DNA of 64,000 bases from Isoetes taiwanensis (GCA_021234155.1 JAJEKV010000033.1:9269641-9333640), one strand, 5' to 3'. Positions 45,054 through 56,700 are shown, counted from the stretch's first letter. Notes: generated by a model not told the origin, from the sequence alone. Translations and numbers: made by a program.

Positions 45054-46930
45054 AGACAGATTATCTATTTCTTGCATGCTTTTTTATTGGATTATTTAAA
45101 GGTGTGCATCGCTATATACCTAAGCATGCAATGATGTAATGTTAGAGAAAGCTAAAGTGACATGTTGATGATTACATGGAATGCCTTTACATGGGGGTTA
45201 AAGGCTTAAAAGACAATGTTGAGGACAAGCCATGTTGAAGGATCCTAAAAGTGGATGAGTGTAAAGGATGAGTGTGCCAAATGAATTTTATGCTTGCTCC
45301 AACCTCTAAATTGTTTATGTTGTATCCTCTGTATCTTTATAGCTGTGATCTTATAATTGCCTCAATAGTGTAATTGTTGAATGAGATAATATATACAGTA
45401 TACAAGGCACAGGAGACATTGAAGAATTTTAAGCATGTATAATTTAGAGCTATTTAGGAAACCACACATTTTCTGTAATGTGGCCATCATAGAAAATGGT
45501 CGTAGAGGAATGAGGCAGATCTTTGCAGTTGGAGATAGTACAGTGCTTTTACCATCATAGAAAATAGAGGACAAGACAGTTTGTGGCCATCGCAGAAAGG
45601 AGAGGAAAGAGTTAAGACCGTTGCAGATCATCAGCAAATTGGAGACTATCATCATTCATCAATTTTATCTTATTTGTAGACATTCATGACTTTGTTACCG
45701 TTGCTTTCTTTATGGTTCTTTATTGTTTACAAATATCTCCATCAAACTAAGCATTGATATACTGTTTATTTATATCTCTACCAATCTGAGCTTTTTTATT
45801 AAGCATTTTTATTATGGGTAAGATGAGTTGGATCAGATTTATGCATTATAGCACCTACTTCAATCATTGATTCTCATATATAGACTTCCGTGTGTGCAGA
45901 GAGGCAGTGAGGATAGTGAGGATAGACGGATGATGACAAAGCTGGACAACATATGTCGTCGTATGCATAGGCATTCAGGTTGGCATGCCATGTATTAGAA
46001 GTCCTGCTACAAGATAGAGGGATGATGATAAAGCTGGACAACATATGACTTTCTATGCATAAACATTCAAGTTGGCATGCCATGTTTAGAAGTCATGCTA
46101 CATGTGATCAGTACTAACAACATGCCATGTTCTATTGTCTTTTGTTGAGCTTTATTTCTCCCATGCTATACAACATTTGAAAGCATAAGATTTTCTTGCA
46201 TAGTTAGTTTCTTAGCAATCAACATGCTATGTTGTATTATGTTTTCTTGAGCATTATTCTTGCATGCTATACAACACCACTTAAAAGCATTCCTTTACAT
46301 TACTATTGGACATAAAAATGTTCACTTTACATTCTCTCCCTGCTATTCCACATAAAAGTGAACATTCTCACCCTCCTATTCCAAATAAATTTAAAGCCAC
46401 CCTCTCACCTTAAGCAAAAATAAGACACCCTTTTCTAAGCACAAAACACACTAACACACTAACGTAAAATGATCCCCCATTATGAAGCAAAAATACCCCT
46501 TCCCTAAGCGAAAACAAAACACAAAAACTGTAACACGACTAAGGGCATTCCTGTTGCTATGTGACCAAGTTATGAAGGTAACAAGGCATTTCTAAGAAGA
46601 GGATAAAAGTATACACATCCATGTGCCACATACAATGAAGAGAACTATGTGCCCTCATACAATGCACGAAAATGTTGGATCTTTAACTATTTGGCAATGC
46701 TTCAAGAACTAGAAAGCACACGAAATTATCTAGAAGAACAAATAGGCTCATGTACGCACGAGACTGTACAAACAAATGGTTAATTCCACATGTCTAATAC
46801 AAAAATAATACACAAATGTATCATCATGTAATGAACGTCCAACCTAGACAATAATTTAGAAAGAGCGTGATTGACAACCCTACATATGTTACTAAATCCT
46901 ACATCTTATTCATATGATTGTATAATAAAA
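45054..46930. other. AT-rich DNA, no gene; contains a 92-bp duplication
   Basis: No supportable gene. At about 45930-46105 a segment with AAAGCTGGACAACATATG and GTTGGCATGCCATGT is tandemly duplicated. The 3' half is A/C-rich on the plus strand and leads into a Helitron-type terminus. Confidence 0.5.
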
Positions 46931-46940
46931 TTGTATTTAC

Positions 46941-46968
46941 GCCCGGCAACGCCGGGCACCATAACTAG
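46941..46968 (+). mobile_element. Helitron-type 3' terminus
   Basis: A GC-rich palindrome GCCCGGCAACGCCGGGC (46941-46957) is followed 7 bases later by CTAG (46965-46968) and then T. Canonical Helitrons end with a 16-20-nt hairpin, a short spacer and CTRR, inserted between A and T. The 5' end was not located, so only the terminus is called. It lies 6 bases from the stop codon of the reverse transcriptase gene. Confidence 0.6.
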
Positions 46969-46973
46969 TTATG

Positions 46974-48992
46974 TTATAATCTATGCTTGAGGCATCTTAC
47001 CATTTCCTGCATTTTGTACAGTAAACCAGGAAACTCTTCCCCTTGTACAATATTAAGTACAATCTGGGTAATCTTATTTCTTCCAAAACCGTTACTTACA
47101 AAAGCTTCCATCAATTCTTGTAGACACATGGCTGCTTCTTCAGCATCCGAGTGAGCATATAGATATGGTGCTATTTGAGAAATGATTACCTTAGAGGCCT
47201 GTCTATATGGCCTGCAACTATTCGCCCTGATGAACTTGTTCACTTTGAATGGCAGACTGTTTCTTTTGTCATACCTGTTCATCTTGAACGTCCCCCTGTT
47301 ATGGTCAGTAACCATAAATGACAAATTCAGAAAGTTACATGTAACTCCAATTGGAGTATCTGAGTTATCCCTTGTCTGATAACCTGTTTCATCTCTGATA
47401 CTTAGACAATTTAAATTGTAAATAGGAAATTCGGCCTCATTAGTAAGAAATTCCATCACCTGTCCCCCATTGATCACATTTAGGTCATCTATATACCTTG
47501 TCGCATGTTGGAACCTGTAGATGATATCATATTTGTTGTTGTGTGCTAAGTTCAGTATGAACTTCAATTCGTACCATGCAAGGTACAGGTTGCACCAAGC
47601 AGGGCTGCAGCTAAAGCCCATTGGTATTCCCTTAACCTGTTTCCATATTTCGTTCCCCATCTGTATGTAGCAGCTGCTCAAACGCCAAGCATTTATATCC
47701 TTAAATTTCTGTTTGGTAACCAGTTTCCAGCTTATGTTCTCCTTGTCCTTCGAAGATCTTGCCCACTTCACTTTGATCCCATCACTCTTTGGTTTAATGA
47801 TCAAGTCAAAATATGTATGTTCCATCATTTGATACTCCCATATCATGTCAGCTACTTCATTTAGAATCTCTATAATGCCGTCCTCCCCAAATAAAGGGAT
47901 ATTCTCATAACATTTCATTATATCGGCCGAAAAGACGTTGTGGATTCTACTTGGCAAGTTTAAAACCACATCATACATGGAATTTACAATCCAGCAAGCA
48001 TTAATCTTCCTTGGGTTCCAGAACTTATATTTTGCAGTCACTTTGAAGCAAACTTTAGGCCAAACTTCCAAGAAGTTATTTAAAATCCCTGTTATAGTAT
48101 CAGCACTTTCTGAATACAATGTGTTGTGGGCGTTTGTCAACCATCTATAATCCCCTTTATGCTCCTTGTAGGTCGCCATTAAGTAGGGGAGTTTCATACT
48201 ATGGACCTGTATTTCCCCCATATGTCTCTTTATTTCTAGAATACACTTCCTTTTCACAGCATCGGGTTTAAGATTCTGCTTTTGAAAATCGGTGCTGTCA
48301 AGTCTAAGTTTAGCCATCTGAAAAATGTGATTTGGACAAATGAAAACAGCATTATTTGCTGCTTTATCCAAGCCAGCCACATATAAGTTCCTATTGAGCC
48401 AATCAATATTCTTTAGCACTTCTTTATCCTTCCATAAAAATCTTTTTTGTTGAAGGGTATTCTTCAAGTCCACTATCTGTGTATGAGCCATTTTTTGTAA
48501 TAACTCACATAGGTTTAATACATCATTGTCTGTGAGATCAAGCAAGTCCTCTTGGACACTCAAGGCATTGTCAAGGATATGGTTGAGGCCACATTCCATT
48601 GCCTTTTTCAACTTTGTGGAATGTATAATGTCAAGGCTGGTCGTTCTAACATGGCCAATTCTCTGGTCAATGAATTTTGCTAAATTAGGGTTTGAGCATG
48701 GACATTTCTTAACTCCATTATCAGCAAATGTCAGGTATGGCTTATATACCTTATCTCTAATCTGTTCGATATACCTCCATGCAAATTTCGTATTGTTTAC
48801 AATTTCTGTACCTCTATCATGAAACACTTCATACATTATGTTGTAGAAAATACCTTTAATGTCAAAGCCTTCCATTGCTTTAGAGAGAAAAGTCATATGT
48901 ACAATTTTTGCATCTTTTTCCCTTTCTTTGCATTGCAAGTGTCTGTTTTTATTTATATCCCTTATGATGGTCCTGTTCTTCACAATTTCCAC
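46974..48992 (-). CDS. Penelope-like reverse transcriptase, RT exon (exon 3)
   Basis: 672 codons opened by an acceptor (TTTTTTGTAG|GTG). Motifs in order: DKAANNAVFICP (209-220, cf. the DKG motif of Penelope elements), YLMATYKEHKGDYRWLTNA (270-288), motif A FSADIMKCYENIP (354-366), about 90 residues of insertion, motif B KGIPMGFSCSPAWCNLYLAW (454-473), catalytic RYIDDL (499-504), and a thumb-like region with RPYRQAS. GxxMG...SP...NLY...E and RYxDD are Penelope-type rather than LINE or LTR. The frame ends about 170 residues after the catalytic box with no GIY-YIG endonuclease, as in endonuclease-deficient Penelope-like elements. The frame is intact, which is notable beside so many wrecked elements. 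Confidence 0.75.
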   Translation of the reverse strand: MEIVKNRTIIRDINKNRHLQCKEREKDAKIVHMTFLSKAMEGFDIKGIFYNIMYEVFHDRGTEIVNNTKFAWRYIEQIRDKVYKPYLTFADNGVKKCPCSNPNLAKFIDQRIGHVRTTSLDIIHSTKLKKAMECGLNHILDNALSVQEDLLDLTDNDVLNLCELLQKMAHTQIVDLKNTLQQKRFLWKDKEVLKNIDWLNRNLYVAGLDKAANNAVFICPNHIFQMAKLRLDSTDFQKQNLKPDAVKRKCILEIKRHMGEIQVHSMKLPYLMATYKEHKGDYRWLTNAHNTLYSESADTITGILNNFLEVWPKVCFKVTAKYKFWNPRKINACWIVNSMYDVVLNLPSRIHNVFSADIMKCYENIPLFGEDGIIEILNEVADMIWEYQMMEHTYFDLIIKPKSDGIKVKWARSSKDKENISWKLVTKQKFKDINAWRLSSCYIQMGNEIWKQVKGIPMGFSCSPAWCNLYLAWYELKFILNLAHNNKYDIIYRFQHATRYIDDLNVINGGQVMEFLTNEAEFPIYNLNCLSIRDETGYQTRDNSDTPIGVTCNFLNLSFMVTDHNRGTFKMNRYDKRNSLPFKVNKFIRANSCRPYRQASKVIISQIAPYLYAHSDAEEAAMCLQELMEAFVSNGFGRNKITQIVLNIVQGEEFPGLLYKMQEMVRCLKHRL

Positions 48993-49216
48993 CTACAAAA
49001 ACATCATGTATCAGAATTTGTCAACTTATTTTACTAGAAAATTCAGAAACACAATAGTATTTATATTCATGTTTTCAAAATACTTGGCCTAATGGCCCTG
49101 GACAGGAATCCTGTCATACAAATTTTTGTTTTTTCCAAAAACTTAAGCCACATATTTAGGGCATTTATATATCTTCGGAAGAAAAGTTTCAGATTCTATT
49201 CCTGTGAATCCTGCAC
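48993..49216 (-). other. Proposed intron between exons 2 and 3
   Basis: GTGCAG donor and TTTTTTGTAG acceptor, AT-rich, phase 0. The donor is not a strong match, so the exact 5' site could differ by a few codons. Confidence 0.5.
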
Positions 49217-50791
49217 ATATTCAAGCTTCATAGGTGTGCTTTCAACTAATGATATGATCTTGTCATCCAATTTTGTAATGGAGTAAGCATCAACTACTGC
49301 CACACTTCCCGAGGTTGGAGTATGAGCCATTTCCTTAGTGCCCCTTGGGTCACTAGTAATCCTTGGAGGCATTTTAGGAGTCCGAGTTGTACTCTGCCTT
49401 GATTTAGTGCTATTGCTGCTAGCTTCAGATTTTCCATAAAAAGACCTTTTGTTTGTAGATATTTTGTCTTTCAGAAAAGACACAGGTCTGATCATCTTTT
49501 CTGCAATGTCAGCCATCTTGCTGCTGCCAAATGCTTCCTTCAGATTGGTTTTAGAATTTCTGGCATATTGTAATGTCATTTCAATCATGATCCTCCTAAC
49601 CTCAAGATGAGATATAAATGCCAAGACTGCTGGTTTCATGATCTTGTTCAGTAACTTGGTCATTATGACTATTTTTAGCATTGGAGTTGAACCAGGGTAT
49701 AGCTTTTCCATATGGTTCATCATAAACCATATCCCTTGGTCAAACCAAACAATAGTGCATTTGCACTTATCATCATTATTTTTCTTGAAGCTAAATTTTT
49801 CTTTTTCACATTGGCACCTAAAATAAGGACAATGTGTTCTGAAGATACGTTTGAGATAGTAATCATCTCTGTCAATATTTGCAAATGCCATGTGTCCCTT
49901 TTGGCTGATTACAATAGGAGCATTCTTGATGCAAATCAATCCAAAAAAATCCGTCTTGAAATTCAGATCCGGATTTATACTCGAAAAGGCTTTATCCAAT
50001 TTATGAGCAGCTGCCTTTGCTTCCTTACTTTCATCATTGGAAATACCTGCCAAAGCAGTCCACGTCTCCAAGTCAATGGGGGCCAGAGTTGCAAAATTCT
50101 GACTTAGCCAAATAGCATGATCATAGATCCCTGCATAGCACTCCACAGTTTGTTCAATTAGGACAGGGAAACACGTTGAATTTGCCAATGTCAATTCAGG
50201 GACATTTTCATCTAAATCCTGCTCCTTAGTTAGTGGTTCTTTGATATCCAAAAGCTTTTCCTTTTTATAATTAATCCCTGCCAAATCATCTTCATTGAGA
50301 TCGAAATCAGAAAATAAACAATCATTGGAATCCCCAGCTACCTCGACTTCTGCATTGTGAATGTCCACTTCATCTTTCTGAAAAGATGGAACAATATCAT
50401 TTGTTGTTTCCAAAGCTGAGATGCCTGCAACAAATTTCAGAGCAGCTTCATCTTCAAGACATGTTCTCTTGAACATAATACTTTCCATATCATTATAGAG
50501 AGTGGTGATGATGCCTTTGCATTTGTTGAACTCAAAATTTGTCTTCTTCATGTTTTGGAATACTTTAAACCAACCACTAAAACCCGGATAAGAGACAGGG
50601 GATAGAGCTTTGTTACATAGATTAACTTCCTTGAAAGTTATAAAGGAGTGAATATCCTTATTTCTGATACACCCAAGAATTGTTTGAACCGCAAAATTTG
50701 GGCTGCAGATCTTACACTTGTCATAGTTGAATGCCACTAATTCCTTAATCCACTGGTTATATATGTCAAGTTCATCCTCCCCAAGTGGTTC
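49217..50791 (-). CDS. Penelope-like RT gene, exon 2 (Cys-rich N-terminal region)
   Basis: 525 codons. Starts after acceptor TATAG|GAA with EPLGEDELDIYNQWIKELVA and runs to LEY at 49217, where donor TAT|GTGCAG gives a phase-0, 224-base intron (48993-49216) to exon 3. Visible features: a C-x2-C...H...C cluster at the start (KCKICSPNF ... CIRNKDIHSF ... C), and a later C-x4-C-x-C ... C-x-C group (HCPYFRCQCEKEKF ... KCKCT) that could bind zinc. The C-terminal part is Ser/Thr/Pro-rich. No GIY-YIG endonuclease is seen. The in-frame stop at 49196 is bypassed by the proposed intron. The frame is intact over 1.58 kb. Confidence 0.7.
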
Positions 50792-50801
50792 CTATACACG
50801 A

Positions 50802-52383
50802 TGTGACGTTCCAGCACAGTATACAGTCCCAGGATGTATACTGTACTGTCTCGTCACGCGTACACGCCACTCCAACTGACGTGTACGCCGACGTGTAGCC
50901 AGGTGAGTAGCCCTAGGGGGCAACTTGCTAGGTATGTGCATTTCTTATTAATGTGCACATGCACATTTATTTAGGTGCACACATTTCCATGTGGGCACAT
51001 TTAGGTGCACACATTTCCATGCAGGCACATTTGGCCACCTAGCCATTAAAGGCAAGTGGGCCCATTTCCAATTATCCCACATGCCTAAAGGGATAATTGG
51101 AAACCGTAAGCCCCAACCCTTGCCTATTTAAGTAGGAGAACCCTAACTTGCCCATTTTCGTTCCTAGGGGTTTAGAGAGCTGTTTTGGCTGCTCCAGAGT
51201 CAAAACAGGCCCCTGCACTAAATGCGAGAGAATGGCACCATTAGTTTCCCTTGATTGAAGCGGTTCAAAGTGGGATGGTCGAACTCGGTCGAGGAGCAAC
51301 TCATGGATCGGGTATGTAGTCGATTTAATGGTCTAAACCATTTTCCAGTCATTGTATCAGTAGGTTTAGCCTATTAAATCGCCTTTAGCAGCTATCTAGA
51401 TCTCTAGATACCAGACTCTAACTAAAGAACCTAACTCTATGATATAGATTAGATCTAGTTCTTTAGTTCTTCTGTGATGTATATGGATGATGTATCTCTG
51501 TGAACTCCTTGTATTGGGAAGGGGGGTAGAGACTTCAAGCTTGGTAGTAGATGCTCCTAGATTAGCCTCTCTAGCACACCATAGATTCGGCCTGTGTACA
51601 AGAACCACACCTGGTTGTGGGTGAAGGGGCCAGACTGGCTAAGAAGGAGGTTCATGTTCTGACTCTTGAACGATCCCTCTGGTGTGTAAGGCCTACTGGG
51701 GATCATTGTGACTAGGCCCAATAGCTTACCACTGAGTGCGGGTAAGGTATGGGCTCGACACCCGTGAAGTGGTGTTCACTTTCCAGTGGGTTCAGCCGAA
51801 TACGGGCAGTGGCCCTCTAGTCACCTTGAGTCAGCATGTAGATCTCTGGAGGGAGTGGATCCCCACCGCCCCATCGGGCTGGGGAGATGAAACCGGGAAT
51901 AGCCCTTTGGCTATGCATCCCGCGGGCTTCTGGTCAGGTCCCAACACTTTTCAGCCTACTCGCAGTGTGTACTTACGGGGAGGGGCGGATGGAGTGGACA
52001 ACCCAATGCCATGTTCTTATGCTAGCCAAATCCATTGCCATGAATTACATGCGCAATGAACTCGGAGACCCAAGCCGTCGGTCATTCCCTTGAGTCCGAG
52101 CCTTGGGTAGGATTCCTATGTGATGTGCTGATCTTTGTTTATGCAGATATGTGGAGGACCATCCTTCGTGATGGTCATATGATGTTGATGTATGTACCAC
52201 CGACATGTATGTTTACGCTTCCGCCTGCCTAGGTAGGCCCCGAGGGAGGCGGGGTAAAGGACCCCTTCATTCTTCCTAATTGGAACTATACGTGGAGGGC
52301 CCTATATTAGCATGGAGCTGGTATGGGGATGAACTCTGGTTGTATACGGTGAGTGCAACTGTATATGAGTAGGGGACGCCACA
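50802..52383 (+). repeat. G2 5' LTR
   Basis: 1582 bp. Shares long blocks with the G1 LTR (for example GTGAGTAGCCCTAGGGGGCA and GATATGTGGAGGACCATCCT) but differs in the promoter part, where TATTTAAG (51124) stands in place of the G1 TATATAG. Confidence 0.92.
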
Positions 52384-52385
52384 AG

Positions 52386-52396
52386 TGGTATCGAGC
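52386..52396 (+). other. G2 primer-binding site, one base deleted
   Basis: TGGTATCGAGC, matching the tRNA-iMet complement except for a missing A. It follows the LTR by two bases. Confidence 0.75.
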
Positions 52397-52533
52397 AATG
52401 TTCTTGGAGACCAAGAGCAAAGAATTGGCCATGCTTCCAGTAGTACTAACTTGATAGGATCCTCAAACCTCGAAAAGTGGGAAATTTTTTTTTCTCATTT
52501 TTGTAGTTTATGCTAAGCTAGTAACAATAAAGT

Positions 52534-52650
52534 GAATTGGAACTTAATAAGACTAAAAAGAATGAGCCAGAAATTTGCCAGGTAAAGTTTTATTGAATTG
52601 GAACTTAATAAGACTAAAAAGAATGAGCCAGAAATTTGCCAGGTAAAGTG
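52534..52650. repeat. 61-bp tandem duplication in G2 leader
   Basis: GAATTGGAACTTAATAAGAC through GCCAGGTAAAGT occurs at 52534 and 52595. Confidence 0.85.
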
Positions 52651-52734
52651 GTCTGATAAGCTTGAAAAGCCAAATAATTTAAAAAAGTAACTTGGTAATT
52701 CGAACTTTAGCCTAGGAATTAGCTAGATTAGTCT

Positions 52735-52901
52735 AGTTTTTCAATCTATTTAAACATCATCTTAAAAAGATTCCCGCAGTAGCGGAAATTGAACCTCCCA
52801 CCCACAAGGTTGAACCCAGTTTTTCAATCTATTTAAACCTCATCTTAAAAAGATTCCCGCAGTAGCGGAAATTGAACCTCCCACCCACAAGGTTGAACCC
52901 C
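52735..52901. repeat. 83-bp tandem duplication in G2 leader
   Basis: AGTTTTTCAATCTATTTAAA through CACAAGGTTGAACCC occurs at 52735 and 52818 with one substitution. Each copy holds a small palindromic CCGCAGTAGCGG core. Confidence 0.88.
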
Positions 52902-53055
52902 CCCAAACCCCCTCGTGCAAACCACTGAGGGCGGGCATCGTTTGTGTTTGAATTATAATTCTTAATTAGATTTAAGCTTTAATAATGTTAGATAATATTA
53001 ATGGCTAAGCCTTAGACTTAGAACCAAGACCCTTAAGCTAGATAGAGACAGCATC

Positions 53056-53331
53056 TTGATAGACACCAGGACTCCGATCGACATGATGCGCACCAAACAG
53101 ACCGCTCGACTTTCTCGACAAGGCGAAACAGCCAGAGGCCAAGGAGGCCGAAGGAAACAAGAAGAGGAGAGGGCAGAACGAGAGCGGGAGGCCAAGGCTC
53201 AAGAAGCAGCAGAGCAGAAGCTGGTCCAACATTTTGAAGACTCAACAGCCTGCACTGTTCATGCGAAGCGAGTAACCCCCATGACGAAGGACATGCAATT
53301 AGCTAATTTAATTAAGGGAGATCCCCAGTAG
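53056..53331 (+). pseudogene. G2 gag-like remnant
   Basis: A 91-codon frame with a Glu/Arg/Lys-rich helical stretch ([20 protein letters not shown]) and ending in LIKGDPQ. It is in the place of the gag start and may be a short leader protein. No conserved gag domain is visible. Confidence 0.3.
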
Positions 53332-53473
53332 ATATGTTGTAAATAATCAATAATTTTGTTAATACATGATAATTTTGAGTAGTTTATGTGTCAAATCTTG
53401 CTTAATTAGGACGAGTTAGCAAGTAGTAGTTGTTATTTTAGTAAAATAGGATATTCTCGCACAAAAGTGTGAT

Positions 53474-53540
53474 GTCTCACATTTCAAGCCTTGTCAAGAA
53501 ACTAAAGTTTAGTTTTTTGAGCGAGGCTAACCTGTAAGAC
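53474..53540 (+). repeat. 67-nt leader hairpin, copy 2a
   Basis: Outer GTCTCACA pairs imperfectly with TGTAAGAC, middle GCCT/AGGC, inner AAACTAAA/TTTAGTTT. Length equals that of G1 copies 1a-1c, but the inner stem sequence is wholly different. Confidence 0.8.
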
Positions 53541-53687
53541 CTTCATACCTAGACCATGTCCAAACTAGACCAAAACACCTCCAAATTGACCAATTAAGGG
53601 GTCCATTCTGCCTAACTCGATGAGACTAGCATGATTTGACCCTTAGATCACCCAAATTGGACAAGTTTAACCCAATTTACAGCCAAT

Positions 53688-53754
53688 GTCTCACAGCTCG
53701 CGCCTGGTCAAAGAACTAAACTTTAGTTTTTGAGCAGGGCGCAACCTGTGAGAC
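53688..53754 (+). repeat. 67-nt leader hairpin, copy 2b
   Basis: Outer GTCTCACAG/CTGTGAGAC (9 bp), middle GCGCC/GGCGC, inner AACTAAA/TTTAGTT. Flanks align with those of hairpin 1d in G1. Confidence 0.85.
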
Positions 53755-56700
53755 CTCCAAACTTTGAACCTCCATAACTTGAGCTACAGAGCTCCAAATC
53801 GCCTGAAATTTATTGCAATAGAACCGTTAGACAGCCTAGAATCCATTTATGACCTCAAATTAGTCTAGAAATGTCAAACCCTAGCTCAAAAGGACCAAAA
53901 CTGCTCAAACCCTTGAATTGTTTTTCCAAACTGTAGTTTGTTTGTAGATAGAAGCATACCCCATTAGTAGCTCGCAAGTATTGCTCTCGGCTCGAAGCTG
54001 ATACCTTACTCCTAGATAGAAGTGCCCAAGAACACCCCTTTGTTATAGTCATCTAGACCTCAGCATAGCAACCCAAGTCCAACTGTTGGTACATCACCTC
54101 GGGTCATGCCAAAAGCATAAACCTTAACCTAATTCTGTGTCCTTCTAATAGAGTTTGACTTATATAGCCGCCACATTGACACTCCCTATTGCCAGGATAC
54201 CTAGAAAGGAGCTAGAGTCTAGAGCTGCCCAAGTCACCTCATGTGTAGAGATTGGACTCCCCTAAACCAACTTTGCTAGGACCTTAGAGTATGCCTCAAA
54301 CATCATGGAGGTCTTGCAAAACAACCCTCATTTCATGCCATACCACACGTCCTAATGTCCATAGACTTGGAGATTATAGATATGTCTTCAGTAATGCTGC
54401 TCAAGCCATCTTGTTTGCATATAGAGCCCAAAATGTTGTAGGGGAGGCCTTCAAGTAGACCCTTAGACTCTAGGATATACGAGCGTTGCTTTCGAAGTAT
54501 AGGGCCAGAGCCACAGAAGAGCTAGAGGCGCAACTTCTTGAAGACAACTTCTTGAAGACATCAAGGTCCCAGCCGATGTACAGATAGATAAGGAGAGGAG
54601 ACCGGAAAGGCGGACCCAAGAGAGAGAAGCACAACGACAAACACCTCAACCGACAAACGAGTAGAACGGGACACCACCGGCCTATCATCAATCTTCATCA
54701 AATGGAAAGAATATTTGGTAACCAACGGCATCAAGGATTTTCTAGGTGTCAACCTCCCGGCTATCACGACGAGGTCACATCAGAAAGAGGATCTCGACGC
54801 CTTCACCGACTCAACGCACATGAGTTTCAAATGGAAGAATGCAAGGCAGCAAAATATAGGTGCAGGAAGACGTTAGACATCGATGCCACATTAGCATCAC
54901 GAGCTAGGGCCATAGGGCATAACCTTCCGTCGAGGAGAGAAGTCATGGCGACACAGGAGCGTATAGGAACCGGAGAGAAGACCACCTCGACCTTGCAGCC
55001 CAGCAGCTCAAGCGAATGTCAGGCAACGCCAACAAAAGGAGCGACCAAGCTAGGCAACCACAAGCACCAAAGGCTGACTAGGACGAGCTTCCAGCTCCCT
55101 TGCACCAGCAGGAGAACTTTCATCGGTTCCAAAAAGTAGGAGACCATGAGGAGGAGGAGACGACCTAGCCAGCAGATACAAATCACGCAAAGGCGACTAG
55201 AAGGAGCCATGGTAGGGGCAATGGAGAAGACCACACTTCCAGGCACAGGAGAGGCACCTCAGAATGAAGCAAAGCCCAAGCAGCAGAGTCGCTTTCGAAA
55301 TTCAACCTCATGGAGGAATGCCAATGCACGCCTACGACCCACGATCTTAGAGCCGAAGATATTCAAGAATGCCCAAGCGCAATGACTAGGGTGATCTTAC
55401 TCAAGCGATCAACGGCACCGCACATCGGCAACCCTGCAACGAAACACTGCATGTAGGGACGTTGAGCAGTCACCGCATTCCTCACGACGAATATACACAT
55501 TAAGGAGGAGCATCTTTCTCAAGGGATCACATCGACGAACACTCTTCGCAACTGGCGTGACGAGCTCGGATCAGACATGAAGCTCAACAATAGTAGCAGC
55601 ATCTCAAAGGAATCCTGGAGTCAACCAGAACAAAGAAGATGCAGCAAAACCAAAGGGTCAAACGCGATAGGAGGAGGGGAAACCCTAAAGGAGTATAAAC
55701 ATTTAAGTAGATCTTCGTAGTTGTTTTGGAAAAGTGGATGAATTAAAATCCCAATGTAAATGCGTATATGTCTATTGTATATCTAGGGTGTCCACATATA
55801 TAGTGGAAAAACATGAGTTTAGAGTCATGTTTTACGGAGTTAGCGCTTAGATCAGGAAGCTCCTTCACTTCGACTACCAAAGGAGGAAGCAAGGAGGCAC
55901 AACTATAGCCCAAGATCAAAATGGAAGAGCAAGTACGAGGGAGAAACGACCAGAGGCCAAGCAAACCTTCGACTCCAAACACTTCCGGAAGTGCCCTGAA
56001 GTAGAAGACAGCTCGTCCACCCAATGTCAGAATAAGAGACAACACCGATCATGTCAAGATCATCAGCGCTGCACCAGGACATCGTCAGGACGCAACACTA
56101 CATCTTGTGGCAGCAGCAACACTTGACGAACTTATGACACGAGTAGCCTCAACAATAGAAGGAGGAATGACCCGACATCAACGAGCCAACTAAGAAGGCA
56201 ACATCTCGACGACCATAATTCCACCTTGTGGTAATATAGGGTGATGCGCTATGACACGTGTATTAGATGGAGATGCACTTACGAAAGGCACCGTGACGAG
56301 GAGATATGCCTTCAACAACTAGGTGATGGCTTCGTCAGGTACTCCTACCAGTAATTAGAAGAGAAGAAGCCGATCACATCTCCAACATGGGCACATCAAA
56401 TGCCCAAGGTAGAAGCATTCGACACCTTAACGACAAGGATAGCAACTGAAGCACCTTCGGCAAAAAAAAGAGAGTTCAAGATAATAGCCAGGCTATTCAA
56501 CGACAAGAGTATATCTAAGGCAGGTACTTCTTCAACTCAAGGGTCGAGCTGCGCAGATATAAGGATCCATCATCCCGACAACATAGCCAGCAGGGAGGAG
56601 AGCCATGATGCCTTACTTGCCAGAGAGACCGACATGCATAGAGGGACAAAGGTCAGGAACTGAAAGCCGAAGAAGTGCTAGCAACCGACTTCTTCCACGA

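Noticed and set aside
46974-48992. Telomerase reverse transcriptase (TERT) as identity of the RT exon
   Set aside because: Lacks the TERT T motif and the motif B' GIPQG form; GxPMG...SP...NLY and RYxDD with a DKA motif upstream fit Penelope-like enzymes better.
54702-55139. 145-codon frame in G2 that might be a gene
   Set aside because: Arg/Thr/Ser-rich low complexity with no gag or pol motif; purine-rich DNA here gives open frames by chance.
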